Positions 37,315 through 46,975 of a DNA stretch of 64,000 nucleotides are shown in pieces; the first letter of the stretch is position 1, and every line of letters starts with the position of its first letter. The position numbers and the translations under genes are program-made. The notes under the pieces are model-generated. The model was not told where the DNA came from. It did not search any database and worked only from the letters and a program-made list of their open reading frames with translations. Where the stretch lies: assembly GCA_030762935.1 (NCBI GenBank), contig CM060890.1:65660765-65724764 (forward strand), written 5' to 3'. This DNA is from Hymenopus coronatus (lineage: Eukaryota; Arthropoda; Insecta; Mantodea; Hymenopodidae).

Positions 37315-38877
37315 GAATGTTTCAAAAATACGGGGCATAATTTCAGGTATGTATTTCCCACATGTAGACAATCAAATTAGTTCATTATAACATGTGTACG
37401 GAAATGCTTCATTACCGAGTTATGGCCTTCACAACATTGAAATTCACTGGAACGTTTTTCTTTCCGCAGGTTGTTGTCATTACAGAAGACGTTCAAAATG
37501 TCCACCTCCTGCTTGAATACAGACCTCACATCGATGTCTCATTGACCTGCGAACACGATCCCAAACTCCAGGAGTATTGCGTATGTCCTCACAACTTGCC
37601 ACAATTCGATTCCGAAGGGATTCCAAATCCGGCACCGGAGACGAATAAACCAATGATTTAAAATGGCCCCACAAGTAGAATTCGAGAGGGTTCAGATCAG
37701 GTGAGCGTGGAGGCCAAGCAATTGGGCCACCTCTACCTATCCATCGATCAGGAAACCTTCGATCCAAGTACCGGCGAGCCGTAAGACTGAAGTGTGCAGG
37801 AGCGCCATCATGCAAGAAGTGAATGTGTTGATGATTGATCAGTGGAGTGTCTTCGAAAACGTCAGGTATGGTGTTTTCCAGGAAGTTTGTGTACGCCTGC
37901 CCCGTAAGTCTGTTTACAAGTTAATGGGGTCCAACTAATCGATCATCAATGATACCGGCCCACATGTTGAGGGAGAACCGCACCTGGTGATGAGATACAA
38001 CAGTTGCACGTGGGTTTTCATGCGACCATACATGCTGATTGTGGAAATTTGTTATGCCATCTCTTGTGAACTGTGCTTCATCTGTAAATAATAGGACGGC
38101 AGAAAAGTTCGGATTTACACCACACTGCTGCAAGAACCACTGACAGAACCTAACTCGTGCAGGGTAATCTGCTGGTGACAGGGCCTGTACACGTTGCAAA
38201 TGATAAGGATACAATTGATACTCGTTCAACAGTCTCCAGACAGTCGTATGAGGAACAGTGACTTCAACGCTAACCGTCGTGTGTTGATAGAAGGAGTCCT
38301 GTCCACAGCCTCCAGAATCTCCTCCTGCACTTCTGGAGTTGTAGATCTTGGTCGTCCCCTTCCAAAACCCGGAGAGGTGAATGTTCCATACTCGCACAGA
38401 CGGGAATGGAGACGTACAAATGTCTTCCGATCTGGACATTGTCGCTGTGGGTACCTCTCCTGGTACAAACGACGAGCCAGCGCAGCATTGCCGTCCGCCT
38501 TACCGTACATGAAGTGTATCTTTGTCAGCTCTTGATTTGAATACATGTCGCACAGTCTTAACGCCTAAAGAACACTGAATGTAACCTTCCTCAAAATGAA
38601 CTATCAGAGAGCCCTCCTAATGTCTCCTTTGACGGCAAAGACCTGCGGAAAGAAAAACATTCCAGTGAACTCCAATGTTGTGAAGGCCATAACTCGGAAA
38701 TGAAGCATTTCCGGACATGAACTATTTTGATTGTCTATAGGTGGGACTTTCAATGTTGTAAAGGCCATAACTCGGAAATGAAGCATTTCCGGACACATGT
38801 TATAATGAACTATTCTGACTGTCTTCATGTGGGAAATACATATCTGAAATTATGCCCCGTATTTTTGAAACACTCTG
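37313..38877 (-). mobile_element. Tc1/mariner-type transposon, 1565 bp, long TIRs
   Basis: Seen: inverted termini CAGAATGTTTC (37313) and its partner GAAACACTCTG (ending 38877). The left terminal repeat runs to about 37471 (159 bp); the right starts about 38641 (237 bp). The right one is longer because a 78-bp unit is duplicated within it (38674-38717 repeats at 38752-38797). TA follows the right end; the left flank is CA in a TA/CA microsatellite. A broken transposase is on the minus strand. Inferred: an inactive copy of an insect element. Confidence 0.93.
37480..38546 (-). pseudogene. Tc1/mariner-type transposase, broken by one frameshift and one stop
   Basis: Role if intact: DNA transposase binding the terminal repeats and cutting at TA. 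Start ATG 38546 (MYSNQELTKIHFMYGKADGN), a DUF4817-like helix-turn-helix head of about 95 codons. The frame is lost near 38255-38280, after INTRRLAL. It continues one frame over with VPHTTVWRLLNEY, a second helix-turn-helix, then the catalytic FTDEAQF (Asp codon at 38080-38082). A TAA stop at 37921-37923 interrupts it, but the same frame resumes to HDGAPAHF (Asp at 37807-37809) and SPDLNPLEFYLWG (Glu at 37681-37683). That gives 90 residues between the first two acidic residues and 41 to the third (DD41E by my count). It ends AGGGHFERLL. All three catalytic residues are present, but the gene is not functional as read. Confidence 0.93.
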
Positions 38878-39324
38878 TATATATATTCAAACCGTCTTAT
38901 ACCGAGTGGAAAGGTTACAGATGTCATTCTTTCAGGGGGCGAATCTATGTATAAAAATAAATTTAAAATATAATAGAAATTTATTTTAGATAACGCAGAA
39001 TTCAATGAAATGACAACATGAATGTCCAACCAACGAACTCAAATGACAGCACAACTGTTAAATTAGTACCAGGAAGTGAGGAAATTATACATTTTAGAAC
39101 TGTGAATAGTGCGAAAGTTACAATAAGTTTAATGAGTTGCTGTTATATTGATCAATGAATGCATTCTTAAATAGCAATGAGAAGATACCGACGCCCAGAC
39201 TTGCCACATCAGTGATCGCAGATTATTAAGGCCAGAGCGCTCTGCCAATGATACGAGACGTTGAGAAGTGAAATATGTATATAATCTAGATTCCATCACT
39301 TTAAGCTGTAAAGAGTTATAAAAT
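38878..39324. other. TA-rich SINE tail remainder and unassigned spacer
   Basis: The first ~10 bases are TA units continuing the SINE tail; the rest has no recognised feature. Confidence 0.4.
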
Positions 39325-40138
39325 TCTGATGTGTTCCATTCACATAACTTTCTCTACATCTCTGCAATAAATTGTTAAAAAGCTTATTCTTCTATTTAAT
39401 TAATGCTAACCGAGAAAAAATTGACAGAAAGGGACTTACTACATGCGTCCTTGTAAGTAGAAGGGAAATAAGGGTGTAACAAAGGCTAAACCGTTAGTCA
39501 AATCTCTTAAAAGTTGGTTGCTCTGTGATGGAAGTATCTTTGCTTGTATGGACAGGAGTTGACAAATTCCCGCATGAAAGCTGAAACTAGTAACAAGAAA
39601 TAGCTCAGTAACTGTCAACTTCATGTAAAAAATGTATTTGAAATAAATTGCGTGTTTTAACAAGCTATACATTTTTTTGTGTTGTAAGATTTGTCTATTT
39701 CTTACGGTTTACCAGTTATGCAAAGTTCCGTAAAATCCATCCCAAAACATTCAAGATATACATTTTATCTGACAAATAAATATCTTAGATATTAGAGATT
39801 TTAATCAAAATTGTTAGAGCCATTTTTGAGAAAATCAAAATTTTCGAAATTCTTTCCATGTAAAGGGTAGTTTGGGATAGAAGAATTTTCCCCAAAATCT
39901 TCGTGTCACATCCCTGGAAGATACTAAATTTAAGTACCAACTTTGGTATTTTACCCACTTTTCGTTTTTGAGTGATCATGTTCACAGACACGCGGACACA
40001 AGGACGCACGGACCTTTTTCTGAAAATACTTTTGGATACCTGACCCTAAAACGTATACTTCCGGTGAAATCTCGATATCGAATTTTGCAATACCTTCTCT
40101 ATACCCTATGTAGGTAGTATGTGTAGAGAAAGTAAAAT
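39325..40138 (+). repeat. W1 repeat, near full length
   Basis: Starts 'tgatgtgttccattcacata' and ends 'gtagagaaagtaaaa'. Small deletions near 39740 and 40085 shorten it. Confidence 0.9.
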
Positions 40139-40205
40139 GTGTTAGTTAACTGCAGTTTCAAACTAACGATCTGCGGAAATTTTAATTCGCTGTTTAAACA
40201 TAAAT

Positions 40206-40208
<3 letters not shown>

Positions 40209-40265
<57 letters not shown>
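40209..40265. repeat. (CT)n microsatellite
   Basis: About 28 CT units followed by short CA units. Confidence 0.92.
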
Positions 40266-40268
<3 letters not shown>

Positions 40269-40427
40269 CACATACACACACAAGTCGGTTGTGCCCTTTG
40301 AAATCTACATGAACTTATAGCTCATTCCGGGTTATTTGTAAATGTGTTAACAGGCAATACACTTTTATGCAATTATCCCACACAATCTTTTTTTTTAAAT
40401 TGAAAAAAGTGGAAAAGAGGTTTGGCG

Positions 40428-40665
40428 GGATGGCTCAGTCGGTAACGTCTAGTCCTGTATCCACTAAATCCCGGGTTAAACTCCCCAATCGATCAATCTG
40501 ACGGAAGACTTTTTCGCTGCTTCCTCGATTATCAGACAATACTGTGTTGGGAAATTGAATCCGCAAATATTCCTATCCTCCCTTCATCACCATTTCATTT
40601 TATTCTTCTTTATTGTCATACCAGGCATTGGGCTATCATCCATCCCAGACATGTTATGATTAGAG
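40428..40665 (+). mobile_element. tRNA-derived SINE, family 6
   Basis: Head 'gggatggctcagtcggtaac' and B box 'cgggttaaactcc'. The body includes 'cataccaggcattgggctat', resembling the 'catgtctggctatggg' block of SINE family 2. The right end is uncertain. Confidence 0.65.
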
Positions 40666-42117
40666 CAGGCCGTTACGACTTGAGTGCGCACCGAAAGAGA
40701 AGCGAGTTACTCACGACTCACGGGGTCCACCCGCAATAGGTAATACGGCGCAACATTAAGGGCAAGCTATTGTCATGGCTGAACCACGTGCTGTAACTGA
40801 ACTAACAGCTTGTGGTATGACCTCCGTTCATGACATTTGGCCATCCCGCTCCCCTACAGCCAGGCTCCGAGGTCTGTAGTTTAGTACATGCAAGTATTCT
40901 GACTCAGACGAGGCGAGCTGGAACACTTGATCTAGAGTTTGCTCGCTCTTCGAAAGCTACTGACCGAAGGCACTGGCTTGTAAATCCTTGGAGATTTTAG
41001 TATACTAAGTAGGTTTCATATTTCAGAAACTTTCGAATTTATTTTCACCAAGGCTTGTAGTAAGAAATGTTCGAACAATCTTTAAAATCCTACAAATAAC
41101 TAAAATCAAGTTCAACGTAAAATTGTTTTCAATAGCAAAATATATGTTTCCTCTTTTTATTTAATAATCTTATATTTTTATGGATTGAAAATAACGAAGT
41201 GCTGAAAAGAGGTACACTTTTAGATTTAAACAAGTATTTATCTTAACAAATGCAACAGAAGAATGTATGGGACTGTTACACGCTTCAGTGATGAAAATGT
41301 GTTGAGTATGATTATGAATAAGAATGACTTTCACATCATTCTTCATAAATATTTGTTTAATTGATATTGTTATTCGTTGATTATATTGAATAACTTATGT
41401 CAACTTGTTATGTAATAATGGGACCAATGTTTTCATTTGTTCTTAAAAGTTTGGATTTTTTGGGGGGGAGGAAGGGTCTTTGTTTAATTTTACTCAATTC
41501 ACCCCTCACTTACCAATCACTCGGGTATTAATAAAATATTTAATATTCCGGTACTAAAATATTTAGTGCAATTACTAAAATAAAGGATATTTAATCATAC
41601 TATAGAACAGATGTTATGACCATGATAGCCAACATTCCTAATGAGAGATGCATGATGCTGGCCACATCACCTTCCCTATCGGTTGAATGATCGCCCACCT
41701 CTGTCGTGCTTACGTATACGTTGAGCTGACAACCGAGCTGTTAGGCCATACTGGTGAGGTCTGCAGTGGTACGGGATTATTATTATTAATTATTATTACT
41801 ATTAGTAGTAGTAATAATAGCAATAATAACAGTAATTATAATGTTAAACAGATGCCTTCAATTGCCCGAAAATTAAATAAAGAGTTCATCAATTTAAAGT
41901 GAACAAAAATAGTGTTAGGTTCTATCTCAGCCACTATATGAAGATCTAAATTCATAGCTTCTTAACGATACCAACAAATGACAACGTTTAGGCAACACAA
42001 GGATCTGTGGCTGTAATTTTTATTTTTAAAATTAATTTTATAATAACTACTTCATAGGTGCGAGGATAATCATTAACTCGAAAAAGAATGCAACGCGATT
42101 CCTATAGGTGGATTTCT
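40666..42117. other. Unassigned sequence
   Basis: 40670-41000 is GC-richer and may be an extension of the SINE. The rest is AT-rich and contains an ATT microsatellite (41773-41826). No gene recognised. Confidence 0.4.
41773..41826. repeat. ATT/AGT-rich microsatellite
   Basis: Imperfect trinucleotide tract (att, agt, aat). Confidence 0.8.
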
Positions 42118-42425
42118 CACACCACACAAACCAAGCGGGATAACTCAAGTGGTTTCGGCGATAGCCCGCACTCTGGATGTCCGGGTTCGATCTCACTTCC
42201 GTCCTACGTAGCCCATGGATATTTTCGGGGTTTCCCGATCGCCAGGCCGGGTAGGTTGCTACCACTCCCGAATTCCCTGTCCCTCCATGTGGTTTCCACT
42301 GCAATTTTATTCATCCTTCATCCCATTGGTTCTTTCAGGGTTGGAAGTGTCAACGATGGTACTTGGTGCAGTGTGGAAGTGAAAAAGGATGCTCATTGTG
42401 ACTCTCCGCCCCCGAATTAGGCTGG
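42118..42425 (+). mobile_element. tRNA-derived SINE, family 7
   Basis: Head 'gcgggataactcaagtggt' and B box 'gggttcgatctc', followed by a GC-rich body (cccatggatattttcgggg, aggccgggtaggttgc). GC-rich sequence continues to about 42660 and may belong to it, but I cannot fix the 3' end. Confidence 0.65.
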
Positions 42426-42730
42426 TTGCCGGAAAGAGAGCCGTTCTTGGAGGGGAGTGTTGGACCATGTAGGGAGGGGTCCCCGTTCTGCCTGTTCGGC
42501 TGTGGAGGTACTTTGATCTGGCAACTGCAGAACCATGTTATGCTTTGCCTTTGCTCCTGGTGTGTCCTCACACCTTATCTCTCCCTCCGGGGGCGCCCCG
42601 TCGTTGGGATAGTAAGAACCATATAAGGTTCAGTGCCGAGTCCCCTCTGTCCATATCTTAATCCCCGCAGCACACAAAATGGATTGAATCTTGCATCACA
42701 CCATGCTGATTGCAGATGTTACAACTGCAA
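42426..42730. other. GC-rich sequence, possibly the 3' body of the SINE
   Basis: Base composition clearly differs from the surroundings ('gaggggagtgttggaccatg', 'ctccctccgggggcgccccg'). Open frames on both strands are a side effect of high GC. No domain recognised. Confidence 0.35.
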
Positions 42731-42949
42731 AATGTATTCTATAATACGGGATGAAACTACAGAGTAAGAAAAACGCAACATGTGTGCTCCGACTCTAATT
42801 CGATGTTAACTGAAATACACGTTGCATTATCATCGTCAGTTTTGTTTTACACATATTTGGTCTTCACACTTAATTAATTGACCATCGGGGTGGGGGAAAG
42901 AGAATTACTTAAATAGAACACAAACACGGAAATACACAACACTGAAATC

Positions 42950-43002
42950 CATGCCCATAGCGGGATTCGAACCCGCAGCCGTTTCGCGACCGAGCTTTTT
43001 TT
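42950..43002 (-). mobile_element. SINE or tRNA-like fragment
   Basis: The minus strand reads 'ggctgcgggttcgaatcccgc', a canonical B-box/T-arm region, preceded by 'ctcggtcgcgaaac'. No acceptor-stem pairing or complete cloverleaf is visible, so I do not call a tRNA gene. Confidence 0.5.
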
Positions 43003-43490
43003 AGGGGGACGATTCTTTCAGTAAAATTCTTGAGGATATACCCCTGGAACTGTTTGTTAGGGGACAGAAAATGTATTGCCGCCCTACACCAAAGTCGACA
43101 GCAATATTGCCATCCTAATTATGAAATTGCATTTGGTATAAATCCTGTAAACAATTTAAAATTGAATGAAATTACGGTGTTCATTTACATAGATACAAAT
43201 TGGCTACAATTATTTGTTTTATATTTGTACAGAATACATAATTTGTTGATTCTATTATTTCATGTCAACACACACAAACGCGCGCGCGAGAACAAAGTTA
43301 ATAAAACTCTTCGTAACTTGGAAAGTCAAGCTAACACAAACTACGTAGAAGTGAATAATAATGAATATTCAATTTATGTTATCTAAATAGTGATTTATTT
43401 AATAGCTATTAACAGCAAAAATGACGTGACAATTAGCTTGATTAGTACAAACCTGAGACGTTCCATTGTTAAACAGTTGTTACACATCGA

Positions 43491-43524
<34 letters not shown>

Positions 43525-43731
43525 TCTAACATTGCACTTAAATAACATCACAAATTCTTCCTAACCCCACTTGAAAAACTAATTTTGGAATTATCCTCTT
43601 AATGTTTAAACATATCAATTCCCTAGCGGTTAAATCTTTTCCCATTATTACCAATATGCATTCTAAGTTTACTTTAGATATTGAGATAATTATTTTTCCC
43701 CCTTGCATCACAAAATGCTTATGAAAAAAAA
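43003..43731. other. Unassigned AT-rich sequence
   Basis: The plus frame at 43030-43386 (118 codons) has no motif and is strongly AT-driven. An AAT microsatellite lies at 43491-43523. Confidence 0.4.
43491..43523. repeat. (AAT)11 microsatellite
   Basis: Perfect AAT units. Confidence 0.9.
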
Positions 43732-44597
43732 TCTGATGTGTTCCATTCACATGACTTTTTCTACATCTCTGCAACAAATTATTGTTAAAAAGCTTATTCT
43801 TCTGTTTACTTCATTTTAATCGAGAAAAAAATAGCAGAAATAGTCGTATTACTTGCTTCCTTGTAAGTAGAAGGGAAATAAGAGAGTATTATAGGCTAAA
43901 CTGATAATCAAAAGCTGGTTGCTATGTGACTGAAGTTTCTTTGTCTGTACGGACAGGAATTGACAAATTCCTGTATGAGAAAAGTATGAGTTTTTCAAAG
44001 CTGAAACCAAAAACAAAGAATATCTAAAAAACGATCAACTTTACGAAAAAATTGAATGATACATGAATTGTGTGTTTTAACGCTCTCTACATTTTTTGTG
44101 TGGTAAGTTTTTGTCTATCTCTTACGGGTTAGCAGTTATGCAAAATTCCGTAAAATTCATTCAGAATAAAGTAGTCTTCAAAGGCTATTCCCAGAAAATT
44201 CAAGATATACATTCTATTTGTCAGGTATATATCTTTACTATACGATATTTTAATCAAAATCGATAGTCATTTTTAAGAAAATCAACATTTTCGAAAAAAG
44301 TTCCATGTAAAGGGTAGTTTCGGGTGGAGGGATTTTTCTCAAAATCTTCGTGTCGCATCCCTGGAAGATACCAAACTTAAATACCAAGTTTGGTATTTTA
44401 CCGATTTTTCGTTTTTGAGTTATCGTGTTCACGGACACACGGACAGACACACACCTGGAAATGCTTTTTTTTTTTTTTTTTTGATACAAGGGACCCTAAA
44501 ACATATATTGCCGGTGAAATCTCGTATCGAAGTTTTGGGTGGAGTGCAATTCCTTCTCTATACACTATGTACATAGTATGTGCAGAGAAAGTAAAAA
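43732..44597 (+). repeat. W1 repeat, full length reference copy
   Basis: The cleanest copy: starts 'tctgatgtgttccattcaca', keeps every internal block, and ends 'cagagaaagtaaaa'. The terminal palindrome is at 44554-44589 around ACTATGTACATAGT. A T-run (44465-44482) interrupts the 3' part. About 866 bp. Confidence 0.93.
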
Positions 44598-44818
44598 ACG
44601 GGCCTAAAAGGTGACAGTTAATTTCAAGGATCATCATTTTAAGCATTAGGGCTGAGGGCTGTGAAAGTTGAGATGTCACGCCTAAAGATATTACTATAAA
44701 ATATTTAGAGAGGGTTGCCTAGAGTGTAAAACCAATATATCTTACTGAATACGCATATGGGATTGGGAAATACTTTTAATCTAATTATGTATTTTGGTAG
44801 TACAACCTCTAAAAAAGC

Positions 44819-45780
44819 TTGTATGTTCTATTCACATAGCTTTCTCTACCTGTTCTACAAACTTCTTACAAAAGATTACTCTTCTTTCTACTCCATGCTA
44901 ATCAAGCATTAGCAGAATGGAGTTATTACTTAGTTCTCTAGAAGTACTATAAGGAAACTAAGAGAATGCACTAAGTAAAACGATAGTCAAGTTGATATTG
45001 AAATTGGCCTCTTTACATGGCCTAAGCAAAACATAAAATATAGCCGACTTTTTGTTTTAGAACATAAGTAATTAAAATTGAAACCAATAAAAGCAATATC
45101 TCGAAATCGGTTAGCTCCACATCGAAAATGTAAAGGACATAAATTGCGTGTTTTGACGAGTTCTACGTGTTGCGTGCGGTACATTTTTGTGAACCTCTTA
45201 TGGTTTACCAGTTTTGCAAAAGTCATTCAGAATGAAGAGGACTTCAGGCTATTCCTAGGAAATACAAGATATATATTTTATTTGCCTATCTTTAATATAC
45301 GGTATGTTAATCACTTTTTTTAGAGAAAATCAACATTTTCGAAAAATGTTCCACGTTAAGGGTAGTTTGGGGGGAGGGAATTAGTTAAAAACTTTCGCGC
45401 ATTCTTGAGAGACGCTAAACCTAAATACCAAATTAGGTAGTTTACCGACTTTTCGTTTTTGAGTTTTCACCGACACACACAATCTTTCTTTTCGATAAGA
45501 ATTCTTTAAAAAAAAGTATATTGTTATCCCTAAGGTAATTTAATATTTTAATCACTATTCATGGATCATACAACTAATTATAATATTAAATTCTAAAAAG
45601 AATTTTATTTGTCTTTTAATCACACACTGACCTTTTTCTAAAAAATCTTCTTCTTTTTGGATTCAGGGGGGTTTCAAAACATAGATTTCCAGTGAAATCT
45701 TGGCTTCAAATTTGTGGGTGGAATACAATAGCTTCTCTACCTACTATGTACATTGTACATACGTGCCAGAGAAAGTAAAA
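44819..45780 (+). repeat. W1 repeat carrying a mitochondrial insertion
   Basis: Starts 'gtatgttctattcacatag' and ends 'ccagagaaagtaaaa'. Its CA-rich segment is split by a 16S rRNA-like insert at 45480-45623. Without that insert it would be about 0.8 kb. Confidence 0.9.
45480..45623 (-). pseudogene. rrnL: Nuclear mitochondrial fragment (NUMT), 16S rRNA 3' domain
   Basis: Sense is on the minus strand. Seen on the plus strand: 'gttatccctaaggtaattta', 'ttttaatcac', 'atggatcat' and, on the other side, 'caatctttcttttcgata' followed by an A-rich spacer. This is the order and spacing of the conserved peptidyl-transferase region of insect mitochondrial 16S rRNA in antisense (family knowledge from memory; no alignment run). 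About 144 bp. Both junctions lie in ACAC repeats of the host W1 copy, pointing to microhomology-mediated capture. Too short and decayed to function. Confidence 0.9.
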
Positions 45781-46295
45781 ATACGTACGTTTTCCACTGT
45801 GTGTTATGTTCTAGTATTATGAATACAGCTGATTTTCACTTGAGAAATGAGATACGTTCAAATTAGCGAACCCTTGACACGGTAGCAGCATGTCATGAAT
45901 TGCATACGAAAATAAATATGGTGACATGCACACAATAACGGTCGTTGCCATTAGTGGAGAGAGCCATAAATCACAGCACCACAAAACAGCAGCGTGCTCT
46001 TTCGGAAGTTCGCTCTAGTGTTCCTCGCTTCCTTATCCCTCCAGCTTACATCAACTACGAGCAAGTCTTAACACTGAAACAAAAAGCGCCAAAGGAATAC
46101 GTGACTGAAATATTCCTTACGTATAAAGTCGGGTTTCAAACGCTGGTTTTGCTGTAGCCTGCTACCAAAGACATAAATGGTGAAGGTCAGTATGAACAGA
46201 GAAAGCAAATAAATAACATCTTATTTATTTTGGGAGAATGGAAACGTCCCTCCCCCTAAAAAAATTGATGTGTGTATATATCATCCTCCACTCGC
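45781..46295. other. Unassigned sequence
   Basis: The plus frame at 45945-46157 (70 codons) has no recognised domain. Confidence 0.35.
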
Positions 46296-46530
46296 TCTTA
46301 TATGATTTATTCTTCTTACAAACGCGTATTCTTCTATCTATGTACTTCGTGTTAAACGAGGTTAATTTTGCAGACATTGTCTTATTGCACATTTCCTTAT
46401 AGGTACAAGGGAATAGCGAAATACAGCAGGCTTTAAGCAATAGTCAAATCTTAGCGAGTGGACATGTAATGACTTTGAAATTCTGTTCTTTTTGCATGGC
46501 CAAGGATAAGGGGTAAACAGAAATGGAAAC
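46296..46530 (+). repeat. W1 repeat, 5' fragment, decayed
   Basis: Retains 'cttctatctatgtacttcgtg', 'ttccttataggtacaaggg' and 'tttttgcatggccaagg' in W1 order. It stops where a SINE begins. Third member of the cluster starting at 43732. Confidence 0.7.
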
Positions 46531-46544
46531 GCCCACCTTTGTAG

Positions 46545-46825
46545 TGCAGGGGTAGCAATTTAATTGTTCTCACACAAGCCGTGTGTAGGACAGGAGTTGG
46601 ATAGGTAGAGCCAGAATGAAAAATTCAATGCCATAGCCGGGATTTTAACCACGGACCTCCAGGCTCTAGCTGGTTGCTTTAATCATTGAGCTAACATGGT
46701 AAATTCCTCAACAGATTCGCACATTTCCCGGTAAACCATAAGTGATCTCAAATTATGTTGAGAGACCTACCCCAATGGCCACTTATAACGTCGTAAGTAC
46801 TTTAATCAGTCTGACTCTATATATC
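46545..46825 (-). mobile_element. tRNA-derived SINE, family 4, copy b
   Basis: The minus strand reads 'agctcaatgattaaagcaac' (A-box region) and 'gtggttaaaatcc' (B-box region). Aligns with the copy at 11457 over most of its length. Confidence 0.65.
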
Positions 46826-46849
46826 CTGTCCTATACATGTCTTGTGCGA

Positions 46850-46975
46850 GAAAAAAAATATATTAACAGTAACAGATTCCCTAAAATGGTAACTGGTCAC
46901 GTTCTAATTCGTAAAAGAGGCTTAGGAAGACCGAGGAAGGCATAGACAGCTGACATCGACTGGTGAGGACGGAAC
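46850..46975 (+). pseudogene. Possible LINE C-terminal tail remnant
   Basis: One frame reads TGHVLIRKRGLGRPRKA, a stop at 46942-46944, then TADIDW. 'RG.GRPRK.W..DI' is a pattern often found at the end of arthropod LINE reverse transcriptases. Short basic runs of this kind can arise by chance, so confidence is low. Confidence 0.35.

Noticed and set aside
43732..44597. W1 as a non-autonomous Helitron
   Set aside because: It begins TC and has a 3' hairpin, but the CTRR end is missing and the hairpin is much longer than usual. Not excluded outright, only unsupported.
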